Shown piece by piece: positions 46,737-58,024 of a stretch of 64,000 bases of DNA. The DNA is from Ailurus styani (Eukaryota > Chordata > Mammalia > Carnivora > Ailuridae), in NCBI GenBank assembly GCA_002007465.1, contig LNAC01000109.1, positions 2,169,128 through 2,233,127 on the forward strand, read 5' to 3'. The notes under the pieces are model-generated. The model had not been told where the DNA came from. It made no database searches and saw only the letters and a program-made list of their open reading frames with translations. The position numbers and the translations under genes were made by a program. Numbering within the stretch: position 1 is the first letter of the stretch; every line of letters starts with the position of its first letter.

Positions 46737-47330
46737 TAAGGGGACAAAAAGACGAGCTAGAGCAGAAGCAACAGTTGTGTTAAAATTAATAAAAGGAAAC
46801 CTCACTTGAAAGAGTTGGGAGGCTACCAGTAGGGGGCGTGCTCTCATGCCCTCCCACTCATGATCAATTGCAAACCCAACAGGAAGAAACTACTTGCAAA
46901 CTGGCTCTCCCTCACTAACCCAGAGGGAGGAGGAAGGGTTTCCTACAACCCGGCAACAGCCCAGCCAATAAGAGGCTGTCACCACTCAGCCAATCAGAAA
47001 CTGCTAGACTCGGCGCTCCCAGTTTCCTCCAATGGACTTATTTTAACAGCCTTCTCAACTTCCCCCTCTTCTATAAAAGAGCGTTCCTCCCATGGACTTG
47101 GCAGTGGTTTTGCCCTAGCTTGTTTTTCATAGATTCTGATTCTCCCTTATTCCCAAATAAAACCATTTTTTTGCTGGTAAAATAACTGACAGTTTTGGGG
47201 CACCTGGCTGGCTCAATCAGTGAAGCATGTGATGAGTTCAAGCCCCACACTGGGCAAGGAGCCTAGTTAAAAAATAATAAGTAACTGCCAGTTTCATTTT
47301 AAGGTTAATAGTTGCAAATCACACATTCAA
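46737..47330 (+). mobile_element. Solo LTR of a class I endogenous retrovirus
   Basis: Begins TGTTAAGGGG. It has CCAAT boxes near 46974, 46990 and 47030, TATAAAAG at 47072-47079 and AATAAA at 47156-47161, then TTTTGCTGGTAAAATAACTG. Its 3' end is split by a short SINE and continues GTTAATAGTTGCAAATCACA. It is related to the LTR at 59.5-59.9 kb, which shares the TTTTTTGCTGGTAAAATAACTG block and GGTTAATAG. No coding sequence is attached. It sits within the old L1. Confidence 0.8.
47197..47281 (+). mobile_element. Short old SINE inside the solo LTR
   Basis: GGGGCACCTGGCTGGCTCAATC head to an AAAAAATAATAA tail, flanked by near-identical TAACTG[A/C]CAGTTT duplications. Confidence 0.85.
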
Positions 47331-47686
47331 CAAAGGATTACTATGTAAGATATATAAAGAACTCTCAAAATACAAGAGCTTTAAAAAGGCAAGCCAATTA
47401 CAACATGAGCAAAAGCTACAGACATTTCAATAAAGGAGATATACAGATGGCAAATAAGCACATACAAAGATGTCTAACATTGCTAAGTCATTAAGGAAAT
47501 GCAAATTAAAACCATAGCAAAAACCATGACACACATATCAGCATGACTTCAGTAAAATCCAGGGACAGTACCAAATGCTGTTGAGGACGCAGAGAAACTG
47601 GACATCTCACACACTGCTGATGGAAATGACAAACGGTACAGTCACTCGGGAAAGCAGTTTGGCTGTTTCTTTGAAAGTTGAATATA

Positions 47687-47808
47687 TGGGGGTGGGAGGG
47701 TAGGGATGGGGGACTGGGTTATGGACATTGGGGAGGGTTTGTGCTATGGTGAGTGCTGTGAAATGTGTAAGCCTGATGATTCACAGACCTGTACCCCTGG
47801 GGGGATAA
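47687..47808 (+). mobile_element. Young L1 3' UTR fragment
   Basis: A 120-base copy of the 3' UTR end (GGACTGGGTTATGGACATTGGGG, CACAGACCTGTACCCCTGG) with AAAGTTGAA[T/C]AT-type duplications on both sides. Confidence 0.88.
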
Positions 47809-48130
47809 AAAGTTGAACATACAACTACAACACAACCCCAAAATTACATCTATAGGCATTTATCACGTAGAAATGAAGGCATGTTCGCACAATAACCTGT
47901 ACATAAGTGGTTTTCAGCTGCTTTGTTTGTAACAGCCCCAAACTGGAAACAATTCCGACATCCTTCAAGCAGTAGATGGTTACACAAAAGGTTTACATCC
48001 ACATCGGGCAACATCACTAACAAGGGACAAACTGTCAAGACATACGACAAGCTGGATGAAGAAGAACAGTCATGCTAGGTGACCAAAACCAACACTGGAA
48101 GTTCATACTGTGTGACTCCATTTACATAAC

Positions 48131-48252
48131 ATTCTTTTTTTTTTCATAGTTTTACTTATTTGCAAAATCTCTCTGCCCAGCATGGGGCTCGAACTCATGA
48201 CCCCGGAGATCAAGAGCTGTAGGCTCCTCCAACCGAGCCAGCCAGGCGTCCC
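48131..48252 (-). mobile_element. Short old SINE
   Basis: Poly-T, then GCCCAGCATGGGGCTCGAACTC and ACCGAGCCAGCCAGGCGTCCC, the reverse of the short tRNA-type SINE. Confidence 0.82.
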
Positions 48253-48266
48253 TATATAACATTCTT

Positions 48267-48455
48267 TTTTTTTTTTATTAAAGATTTTATTTATTTATCT
48301 GACACGGAGAGAGAGATTACAAGCAGGCAGAGAGAGGAGGAAGCAGGCTCCCTGCGGAGCAGAGAGCCTGATGCGGGCCTCGATCCCAGGACCCCGAGAT
48401 CATGACCTGAGCCGAAGGCAGAGGCTTTAACCCACTGAGCCACCCAGGCGCCCCT
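48267..48455 (-). mobile_element. Can-SINE, recent
   Basis: Full copy with a perfect 14-base TATATAACATTCTT duplication at 48253-48266 and 48456-48469, next to the older SINE. Confidence 0.96.
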
Positions 48456-48538
48456 TATATAACATTCTTGAAATGACAACAGATGAGTGATTGCCAGGGG
48501 TCAGGAGGGGGTGTGACTATTAAAGAGCAGATAAGAAT

Positions 48539-48788
48539 GGGGCACCTGGGTGGCTCAGTCTTTGGGCATCTGCCTTCAGCTCGGGTCATGATTCCCGTGT
48601 CCTGGGATCAAGCTCCATGTCAGGCTCCCTGCTTGGCGGGGAGCCTGCTTCTCCCGCTCCAGTTCCTCCATGCTTATATTCCCTCTCTCGCTGTCTCTCT
48701 CTCTGTCATAAATAAATAAAATCTCTAAAAAAAAAAAAAAGATATTAGGAACCTCACAGTCACCTCCCCCACAAATTTAAAAATAAAT
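48539..48788 (+). mobile_element. Can-SINE with apparent 3' transduced flank
   Basis: A normal SINE runs from 48539 to an A14 tail near 48740, then 47 bases of other DNA ending in a second A-rich stretch. The target duplication (TAAAGAGCAGAT) lies at about 48521-48532 and 48788-48799, outside the extra DNA. Confidence 0.75.
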
Positions 48789-49024
48789 AAAGAGCAGATG
48801 AGGGACCCTTGCGGTTTGGAAATGCTCTGTGTCCTACCAATGCCAATATCCTCATTGCAATATTGTACTGTAATTTTACAAGATGTCATCACTGGGGGAA
48901 ACCTGATAGTATGGAGATCTCTGCGTCGCTTTTTACAACCATATGTGAGTATCTCTGTATTATTTTTTGCAACTGTGTGTGAATCTACAATGATCTCAAA
49001 ATAAAAAGGCTAATTAACCAAAGA

Positions 49025-49852
49025 AAGAAAGATACTAGGTACTGTCAGCAATGGGAGTGTGCATGCCCCACTTGAAGCATTCTAACTCAGGCTTTGGAAA
49101 AACTTTGTGCTGGTCTAAAGAAGACTCTGCAGGCTGAATTCTGCCCCGGGGGCTGCAGTTTGCAACCCTTGGCGAAGTGCTGGGAACATAGATTAGAGCT
49201 GTGATCAAATGAAATTGATAACTATGTTTAAAACACACATTTAGCGATACGCATAATCATTACTATTTATTTCTCATCTGTATACATCCGTACACGTCAT
49301 ATACAAATACTGCACACCCACACCCAGCCACACACACACACACCCTCCATCACACAGACACCTAGACGCTGCAGCCAAACGATGACACTTCCCAAGAGGA
49401 CTCAGCCATTGCAGTAGGCACAGATGAGTCTCCTGTGTACCCTTTTTGCCCCTCTCCTTGTCCCCGGTTTGCCCCCAGCAAGGGCATCTGGGCCCCCAAG
49501 CTTCTCAAGCCTCGGGCTCTTCGGCTCTGTCCCCACCTCTGTACACAGCTCTCCCGGCTTCCCACGCTGGAGAGGGCAGGAAGGTGGCCCCAGGGAAGAC
49601 TGCCTACTGAGGCAGGTAGAGGAAGGGCCAGAGCATGCCAGGACTGGAAGAAACAGGAGGGGGCCCCAGGGGCCGCCAACGGGGGAAGCTGGCCCCAAGG
49701 CCCTGATGCCTACTCTCAGGGGTTGGACACTGGGCGGGAGATAAGAAACAGGCTCATCAAGCACAGGCACTCTTCTCTCCCTTCCTCTTTTCCTAGTGCT
49801 TTGCTCCTTGGAATCACACACACACACAAACACACACACACACACGCGCGCG

Positions 49853-49891
<39 letters not shown>

Positions 49892-50240
49892 CATTCTACC
49901 CAATCACACCTAGTGCCTCCAGCATCCAAATCCTTCTCCACTCACTCCTGCCCAACCTCCTAGGTGACGCTTTCCTGCATCAGTGCACCTCAGAAGCCTT
50001 CTTAACATCACTGAGCACCGCAGGGCTCCATCCCTGGAGCATGGGTCCCACCTCGGGTCTTGCTGCCACTTACGGACTAGAGGCTCAGGAGTGGGGTGCA
50101 TTGTTCCTGGAGGCCTGGAGCCCCAGCCACCTCCCGCCCCCCTCACAGCCCTCTCCCTTCCAAGGGGGTGTCATCCCTAGTTCCTTCCCGCCCTCTGGGG
50201 CATACACACTGCATAGACATGCTGCAGGCCCTGAGCACAA
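49025..50240. other. Unique intergenic island between two L1 blocks
   Basis: Contains a CA/CG dinucleotide repeat but no supported gene. The plus-strand frame over 49435-50277 reads through the CA repeat and has no protein features. Confidence 0.55.
49815..49889 (+). repeat. (CA)n/(CG)n compound dinucleotide repeat
   Basis: CA units interrupted by a CGCGCG-rich core (49845-49861), then CA again. Confidence 0.97.
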
Positions 50241-50517
50241 CCATGCTTTTTATTTTAACAGCTTTCTTGAGACGTAACATACACACCCTACAGCTCACTA
50301 TTTAAATCGTACTAGTCAATGGTTATTAAGTATATGCACAGAGTTATGCAGCTGTCACCCGCAAGACATTTTCAGCACCCCAAAAAGAATCCCCATACCC
50401 GTTAGCAGCCACTCCTCATTTCCTCCCAACACCCCCCACCCCAGCCCCTGACAACTGCCAATCTGTTCTGTCTCTATAGATTTTCCTACTCTGGATATGT
50501 TTTTTATTTTTTTAATA

Positions 50518-50699
50518 CATTTTTAAAGATATTATTTATTTATTTGAGAGAGAGCACAAGTAGGAGGAGGAGCAGGCAGAGGGAGAAACAGGCTCCCCAC
50601 CAAGCAGGGAGCCCGACGCGGGGCTCAATCCCAGGACCCCGGGACCGTGACCCGAGGGGAAGGCAGATGCCCAACCAACTGAGCCCCCCAGGTGCCCCT
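50518..50699 (-). mobile_element. Can-SINE within L1
   Basis: TTTTTAAAGATATTATTTATTTATT tail through body to CCAACTGAGCCCCCCAGGTGCCCC. TATTTTTTTAAT-like duplication on both sides. Confidence 0.9.
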
Positions 50700-51217
50700 G
50701 CATATTTATTTTTTTAATGGAATCACCCAACGTGTCATCCTTTGTGGCCGGTATCTTTAACTTACTGTAATGTTGTCAAAGGTTATCCAAGTATGGGTGT
50801 CTTATTCCTCTTTATGGCCAAATAATATTCCATTGATAGAAGACATACACCATTTGGTTAACCATTCACCAGGTGACACTTGGGATGTCTCCACTTTGGG
50901 GCTATTATGGATAATGCTGCTATGAATAGAACATTCGCGTGCAAGCTTTTGTGTGAACCTATTTGTCATTTCCCTTCAGTAATTACCCAGCGGTGGAATC
51001 GCTGGGGCAAATAGTAACTCAACCTTCTGAGTTACCTTCTGAGGAACTGACGGACTGGTTTTCACAAGCAGCCATGAAATGTTACGTTCCCAACAGCGTC
51101 TGGGGGTTCCCGTTTCTCCAGCTCCTTGGGGTCACCTGTACGTGTCCATCTTTACGATTCCAGCCATCCCCATGGGTATGAAGTGCTATTTCTTTGTGGT
51201 TGTTGTTGTTTTCTTAA

Positions 51218-51413
51218 GGGGCTCCTGGGTGCCTCAGCCGGTTAAGTGTCTGTCTTTGGCTCAGGTCAGGATCCCGGGATCCTGGGATAGAGTCCCACAT
51301 TGGGCTCCCCACTCAGCAGGGAGGCTGCTTCTCCTTCTGACCTTCCCCCACTCATGCTTTCTCTCTCTCACACACTCTCTCTCAAATAAATAAATAAATA
51401 AAATCTTTAAAAA
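51218..51413 (+). mobile_element. Can-SINE within L1
   Basis: GGGGCTCCTGGGTGCCTCAG head to AAATAAATAAATAAATAAAATC tail; abuts an older SINE in opposite orientation. Confidence 0.92.
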
Positions 51414-51517
51414 AAAATTTTATTTCTAAGTAATGTCAACACCCAATGTGGGACTCAAACTTGCAACCCTGAGATCAAGAGTCACACACTCCATGGACTG
51501 AGCCAGCCAGGCAACCC
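51414..51517 (-). mobile_element. Short old SINE within L1
   Basis: TTTTATTTCTAAGTAATG, GGGACTCAAACTTGCAACC and GGACTGAGCCAGCCAGGCAACCC. Confidence 0.8.
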
Positions 51518-51700
51518 ATGTCTTGGTGGTTTTGATTTGCATTTGCCGAAAGGCTAATGGCTGCGAACATCTCTTGATGTGCTTCTCAGACATTCGTATG
51601 TCTCCTGTTTCTATTCAGAATGTCTACTGAGATCCTTTGGCCATTTTTTAAATTGGGTTATTTGTCTTTTTATTATCGGGTTCTAAGAACCATGGTAGAT

Positions 51701-51909
51701 TTTTTTTTCTTTTTTTTTTTTTTAAGATTTTTATTTATTTATTTATTTGATAGAGAGAGACCACAAGTAGGCAGAGAGGTAGGCAGAGAGAGGAGGAAGC
51801 AGGCTCCCTGCCGAGCAGAGAGCCCGATGCAGGGCTCGATCCCAGGACCCTGAGATCATGACCCGAGCCGAAGGCAGAGGCTTAACCCACTGAGCCACCC
51901 AGGCACCCC
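51701..51909 (-). mobile_element. Can-SINE, recent
   Basis: Full copy with a perfect 14-base GAACCATGGTAGAT duplication at 51687-51700 and 51910-51923. Confidence 0.96.
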
Positions 51910-51923
51910 GAACCATGGTAGAT

Positions 51924-53081
51924 ATTAAGCACAGAGCTAATTGGAGCTGTCTGCCTGGAGCCAAAGTCTTATTTGCAGAGTCCCTGAAGTCTGGCCCCTG
52001 GGCACGAAGCTTCCTGTCCAGCTACCTCGTCTCCTCACAGCCCTGCCCAGCACACCCCCATCCCTCAGCTTCAGGAGCCAGGCCCCTCTCCTTGCCCATC
52101 CCCCCGACCCAAACAGCTCAGAACAAGCCCCTCTTCACAGCTGAAGAACTTGCAGCTGGTTTGGGGGGGGGGGGGGGGGCACTTGCTCAAGGTCACACGG
52201 CTGGGGAGGAGCCACTGGGCTCACTTTCGGGTCTGTCCAACTACACCCCACGCTCTCTCCACACATTCTCTGCACCTTGGCATGTCCTGCCTGGGTTTTT
52301 TTTCTGGTTTACACTCACATTGTGTCCATTCTCCTCCAGGCCCTGCAAGGCGGGTCCTGCAGACACTGTTTTCCTTGTTTGACAGAAGAGGAAGTTCAGG
52401 TAAGGAGAAGTGACAGGACTGTCCTCAGCCTCGCAGCTGGCAAGAGACAGAGCACATAGCCTTCCTCCCAGGCACCACCAGCCAGGGACCCACACTCTGG
52501 CCGAAAGCATCTGACCTCGGCGCCCCCTAAACCCAGCCATGCTGCCTCGGGGTTCTAGTTCTCTTCTCGCCCAAAGCCACCCCCATGAACCAGGAAACTG
52601 TAGCAGCCAGCAGTCCACTGACATGGACCCAGGCTACCAGAAGCTTCTGAAGGACAGCCCCCACCCAGCACCAGCTGGGCCCTCTGGCCGGGCACTCCCA
52701 GCCCTGCCCAGCCCAGCCCCAACAGGCCCAGCCCAAGACCTTTGCCCCTGCAAGAAGCAGGACCCTGGTTTTCATGGGACTCTGGCCCTGTTTCCCTTAC
52801 TTTGCTATCACCCCAGGGCCTGGGCACCTAGGGAAGAGGACACAGGCTGCATGCATGTGGTTTGAAAGGTGTGGGCAACCAGAAAACCCCTTAGGTCCAG
52901 CTCCATGAGGGCCCTCATCTCCCTTGGAGGTGCCCTTGGTTCCTACTAGATTCCAAAGCTCCATCGTGGCAAATAAAACTGGCAGAAAGCCTTGCCCATT
53001 TGGGGACATTCTGGCTGCCCCATTAGAGATGACATACAGGAGAAAAGAAAGAATGAAAAATAAATAAGAAAAATCAAGTAT
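51924..53081. other. Unique intergenic DNA with MIR piece
   Basis: No gene. 52163-52179 is a G17 run. 52350-52460 reads as reverse MIR (CTTGTTTGACAGAAGAGGAAG, GCCTCGCAGCTGGCAAG). Confidence 0.55.
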
Positions 53082-53278
53082 GGAGCACCTGGGAGGCTTA
53101 GTTGTTTCAGCATCCGAGTCTTGATTTCGGCTCAGGTCATGATCTCAGGGTCGTGAGACCAAGCCCTGAATCAGGCTCCGTGCTGGGCATGGAACCTGCT
53201 TGGGATTCTCTCTCGCCCTCTGCCCCTCCCTCCAATAATTTTTTTTTTATCTTAAATAAATAAATAAATAAATAAACG
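53082..53278 (+). mobile_element. Can-SINE
   Basis: GGAGCACCTGGGAGGCTTAG head, typical body and a long AAATAAATAAATAAATAAATAAA tail. Confidence 0.9.
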
Positions 53279-53684
53279 AACCTCAAGTTTCGTACATTCC
53301 CTGGACTAAGGCTGGATTATGAGTCTTAAATGAACGAGTTTCCTAAAGTGACTGAGGACCCCAGTACCTTGCTGACAAATCTAACAGTTATTCAAACCTA
53401 ACAACCTGGTTTTTCAGATGTATCACCATCAGCCTACAGGCCTATTGTTGAGGACCAGGCCAAGCACTGGATAAAATGAGCAGGAAAGTGACATCCTGAA
53501 GGGGATTTCCAGAAAGAAACCCCTAACTTTTAGGAAGATGCTTGAACACTCACTGGAAATTCCCACTGAGCAACTACAGTCGTTGCCTGCTGATTGAAAC
53601 AAGATTCAGGCTTGCACGCAGAAATCTGATGAACCTGCTCATAACTATTACAGTCAACTCCAAATTGTTCTTTAAGGATGTTCT

Positions 53685-53802
53685 GGGGACAACTGGGGGG
53701 CTCAGTCATTAAAGCGTCTGACTCCTGATTTCAACTCATGTCTTGAACTCAGGGTCGTGAGTTCAAGTCCCATGTTGGGTTTAAAAAAAAAAAAGAAAGA
53801 AA
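53685..53802 (+). mobile_element. Short old SINE in ERV gag
   Basis: GGGGACAACTGGGGGGCTCAG head, GGTCGTGAGTTCAAGTCCC box B region and poly-A. It splits the capsid remnant. Duplication [G/A]AT[G/A]TTCTGG on both sides. Confidence 0.82.
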
Positions 53803-54041
53803 GAATATTCTGGTCTCCCTTTAGATGTTAACTCCACACGGGGAAGTTAAGTTTATGTTTATTAACAGGCTGGACCGGGATCTTTCTCTTTCAGTTAAAA
53901 GGACCAAGGTGAAATGGAAAACTGACCACTGCAGATTTAGACTGGCTTGCTCACATCCTAGGTGAGTCCCCTAAAAGAAAGGCCGCTAAAATTCTCAATT
54001 TCCAACTCAGGCAAATGAGGGCCCCCAAACCTTCTAATTTC

Positions 54042-54243
54042 TTTTTTTTTTTTTAAGATTTTATTTATTTATTTGACAGAGAGAGAGAGAAAGAGATCAC
54101 AAGTAGGCAGAGAGGCAGGCAGAGGGAGAGGGGGAAGCGCTTCCTGCTGAGCAGAGAGCCCAATTCGGGGCTCGATCCCCGTACCCTGAGATCATGACCT
54201 GAGTCGAAGGCAGAGGCTTAACCCACTGAGCCACCCAATCGCC
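54042..54243 (-). mobile_element. Can-SINE in ERV gag/nucleocapsid
   Basis: Full reverse copy; a perfect duplication of about 16 bases (CCAAACCTTCTAATTT) lies on each side. Confidence 0.95.
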
Positions 54244-54700
54244 CCAAACCTTCTAATTTCTATTATTACTGCAAAGAGCCAGAGCAGTTAAAAAAAAAAA
54301 GTTTTTTTTAACATTGTTACAAATTTAAGCACTCCAGTTGCTTCAGCCCTCTGGTGGGTCTTTCCAATGTCCTCCCAGTTCTCAGGGTCTGGGCTTTCAG
54401 AAACTACAAGGGGCTCTTCCCAACCCTCACTCTTAATCAGCTTGGAGAAATACTCTGCAGACCAGGAATGAATCTGTCTCTGTCTTTATTGACACTGAGC
54501 TGTACTCTCAGGATTCAAACTCTGTGCTATAAAGCAACTCCTGTCTCAAAGTATTAAAATAACAGGGGTTCAAATAATCGGGGTTTTTAATAAACCGCAA
54601 CAGTTTCCTGCCTCTTGTCCAGTAAGAGATAGGCGCTCTTTTTTCCTTACTTCCTCTGTATTCATTTACGGGGCCAAGATTTCTTAGAAAAGTATCATGC

Positions 54701-54901
54701 AGGGCGCCTGGGTGGCTCAGTTGTTAAGCATCTGCCTTCCGGCTTAAGTCATGATCCCAAGGTCCTGGGATCGAGCCCCGAATTGGGCTCCCTGCTCTGC
54801 GGGAAGCCTGCTTCTCCCTCTCCTGCTCCCCCTGCTGGTGTTCCCTCTCTTGCTGTGTCTCTCTCTGTCAACTAATAAATAAAATCTTAAAAAAAAAGAA
54901 A
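54701..54901 (+). mobile_element. Can-SINE in ERV protease
   Basis: Full copy with a perfect 15-base AGAAAAGTATCATGC duplication at 54686-54700 and 54902-54916. Confidence 0.96.
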
Positions 54902-55613
54902 AGAAAAGTATCATGCCAGAATTTCTTTCTCCTAAAAGGGAGAAGTAATTCCACAAGTTGACAGTAAAATAAAATAAAACTGAAATGCCAGATAGGAGAT
55001 ATAAACAATCCTTTGACATGTTCTCTGTACTTTGTCTCTGATGGCACTGTAATTGAATCTAGGGACACTGATAATTCATTCCTATCAGATCAGCTACCGT
55101 CTACTTTATGGGCAAAATCCTCAGCTGATACTGACAGAACCATGCACCTGCCATCAAGATTCAAAGAGATCGCTCAAACCCTGTTCCTGTAATTAATCAA
55201 TACCCTCTATGTAAAGAGGACCTTCAAGGCATCAAGCCTGTAACAGATGATTACAAGGCTCAGGGCCTCAGTATTCCTTGTATGAGTCCTGGTAACACCC
55301 CCATTTTATCTGGGGGGAAAGGCCCAGGATGGAGATCTGCCCAGGACCTCTGAGCCATAAATAACACTGTTATCGCTCAGCACCCTCGTGTTCCTGACCC
55401 CTATGGGCTACCACCAACATCCATTCCCACTGAAAGCAAATTTTTCATTGCAATTGATCTATGAGGTCATTTTTAGTATTCCAATGGATAAGGATAGTCA
55501 ATATCTTTTTGCCTTCACTTGGAAGAATGGAAATACACCTGGACAGTAATGCCCCAGGATTTCACAGAGCATCTTACCTTAAAAGCTGATTTGGATGATA
55601 GAAAGTTGTCTGC

Positions 55614-55735
55614 GGGGGCGCCTGGCTGGCTCAGTCAGTAGAGTATGCGGCTCTTGATCTTGAGGTCGTGAGTTTGAGCCCCGTGTTGGTCTTACAGATT
55701 ACTAAATAAAAATAAATTAAAAAATTTTTAAAGCG
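55614..55735 (+). mobile_element. Short old SINE in ERV reverse transcriptase
   Basis: GGGGGCGCCTGGCTGGCTCAG head, CTTGAGGTCGTGAGTTTGAG body and an A-rich tail. Duplication AGTT[G/T]TCTGC at 55604-55613 and 55736-55745. Confidence 0.88.
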
Positions 55736-56053
55736 AGTTTTCTGCAGCCTCTACTTCATTAAAATATGTACACGGTTTCCTTCTCTACTTCCCTCCTCAA
55801 ATCTCTTCACAGGAATACAGCACCCATCTGTTAAAACTTTGGCCCTTGAAGGCACATAAAATCTCCAAAGAAAAATTTCAGCTTACTCAGGTTTTGGGTA
55901 GACACTTAGGGCATCTGATCTTGGAATAAAAAGACCAAGATGAAATCCCTCATGACTGCTTAAGGCTGACAGATGACCTTTGGACACCCACTGACAATTC
56001 ATAGGGAAGTCCTCTAACCAAAGCAGATTTTTCATGGTTTACTGATGGTTCTT

Positions 56054-56252
56054 TTTTTTTTTTTTTTGAGATTTTATTTATTTGTTTCAGAGAAAGAGAG
56101 GGAGAGAGCATGAGCGGAGAGGCAGAGGAAGAAGGAGAAGCAGATTGCCGACCGAGTGGGGAGCCCGATCCCAGACTCGATCCCACGACCCTGTGATCAT
56201 GACCTGAGCCAAAGGAAGATGCTTAACCAACTGAGCCACCCATGTGCCCCCA
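56054..56252 (-). mobile_element. Can-SINE in ERV RNase H
   Basis: Full reverse copy with a perfect 16-base duplication TTTACTGATGGTTCTT at 56038-56053 and 56253-56268. Confidence 0.96.
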
Positions 56253-57333
56253 TTTACTGATGGTTCTTATTTAAAGGATGATGATGGTAAATACCATCTA
56301 CTATTGCAACCACCTGGAAGTCACTGAGGTAGCCAGAACCTTTACCTCTGGGTACTTAAGCCCAACAGGCTGAACTTAGACCAAGGGTAAAACCACAAAT
56401 ATTTATACCAATCCCTGGTGTGCCTCGGGGTAGCTCATGACTTTGGAATATTATGGAAACAACAAGGTACCCTAATCACCAATGGGAATAATATTCAAGA
56501 TGGCTCCTCTGTCCAAAATTTATTAAATGTCATACTTTTGCCAGCTGCTCTCTTATTAAGGCCCTCCAGACTCGACTCTTGAAGGGCCAAAGTAACCCAC
56601 CTTGATGATCTTTCCATCAAAAGTGCCGTTCTCAAAGAGACCAATAGCCAAACCTATTATATTCCAGAGGGATGTTCTCTAAAATGGTAATTTTGGAAAA
56701 ATTGACAAAAGATACCCAACAACTGGCCCCAGATAGGGAAAAATAACATTGGAAATGTATCACTGTAGGTTCAAGAAAAAGAGAGAACTCTGGTTTGGAC
56801 CAAATAATAATGAGCCCTACCCGAAATTCCAAAATTCCCACTACTTACAACTGTCTACACATTAAACCACTGGTCTACTGACAAACTGATAGCATTCATG
56901 AACCAACATCTGTGGAGAAAAGTTCCTAAGGCCACAAAAAGTGCCTGTCTCATTTGTCCCAGGTGTTCAAAGGATAATCCAGGGAAATCCATTCATATAA
57001 ATGGATTTCATCCAGCTTCCCCATCTCATGGATAAAAATGTTTTAGTCATGGTTTGTATGTTTTTTCACTGGACCAAAGTTTGGTGGGGGTTTTTTGTGG
57101 TTTTTTTAGAGAGGTTAATGCTTCCTCTGTTGGAAAAAATGATCACAAGGTTCCTGGCTGAAGACGATCAATGCCCTTAAGCAGCATACCTTGCAACCTG
57201 GAGATTTCATCTGTTGGAAGACTCTTCCAACTCTCTGGAAAGGCCCGTATCAGAAACTGCAAACCAACCCTGCGGCTGCCAGGGAAGAGGCTCTTGGATT
57301 CACATGATGCCTCTGAAGAAAGCACCAGACCCT

Positions 57334-57500
57334 GGGGCACCTGGGTGGCTCAGTCGGTTAAGTGTCTGACTCTTGATTCTGGCTCAGGTCATGATCTCAG
57401 GATTGTGAGATCGGGCTCCAGGCCTGGTATAGAGTCTGCCTGTCTCTCTCCCTCCCCCTGCTTGCTTTCTCGTATTGTGTCTCTCAAATAAATGGATAAA

Positions 57501-57504
<4 letters not shown>
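57334..57504 (+). mobile_element. Can-SINE at the end of ERV integrase, with GA expansion
   Basis: GGGGCACCTGGGTGGCTCAG head to CTCAAATAAATGGATAAAAT, followed by (AG)n at 57503-57541 and (AAGG)n at about 57550-57573, in place of a normal A tail. Confidence 0.9.
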
Positions 57505-57543
<39 letters not shown>

Positions 57544-58024
57544 AAAGAAAAGAAGGAAGGAAGGAAGGAAGGAGAAGGGAAAGAACGTATGTCTGGACCA
57601 GACTGTATGCCTTTTTCTCTTTTCCATGGAGTGAAAATGCACTTTCTCTGCATTTCTCAAGCCTTTGCACAAGGGGGGAACCTCTTCTCTTGATTCTGGC
57701 CTTTCAGAAACAGCTTTATCATGATCCAGGAACAAAATAACTTTTCACTTGTTTTTTTCTGAAGGCTTAGATGGTTCAGAATTCATAAAAAATCCTTCTT
57801 TCATCTAAACTATTGACTGACAAAAAAATTAAGAATCTAAGAGATAAACTATTTAAAATAAAAATAATAATTCTTTAAAATTCAAAATAAAAACCAACTA
57901 TGAACGGACAATGGATTCTTATCCAAATCCATGGTCTCTGAATTTACAACTTTATAGACTGTGTTATTTGATAACATTTGTTCTCAACACAGCTCTTTTT
58001 GAGACAACAATATATATTTTTTTA

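Larger units (their letters stand above)
42000..49025 (+). mobile_element. Near-complete ancient L1, riddled with later insertions
   Basis: L1 parts occur in order on the plus strand. A 5' region is at about 42.0-42.8 kb. ORF1-like sequence follows (42.8-43.8 kb, for example ACTGAAAAATATGATAACTG and GAGTCCCAGAAGGATAAGG). ORF2 sequence follows (43.8-44.3 kb, 46.08-46.73 kb with TTTGCAGATGACATGATTG, 47.31-47.68 kb). 3' sequence lies at 47.81-48.13, 48.47-48.54 and 48.79-49.02 kb. Non-L1 inserts are listed separately. All reading frames are broken. Confidence 0.75.
50250..51700 (-). mobile_element. Old L1 ORF2/3' end, with nested SINEs
   Basis: Reverse-strand L1: TTTTAACAGCTTTCTTGAGACG, CACCCCAAAAAGAATCCCCATACCC, GGCCAAATAATATTCCATTG, GGCTATTATGGATAATGCTGC, TTTGATTTGCATTTGCCG and TTAAATTGGGTTATTTGTC. 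It is split by four SINEs. Confidence 0.85.

Noticed and set aside
49435..50277. 280-codon plus-strand frame
   Set aside because: Passes through the CA/CG repeat and has no protein features.
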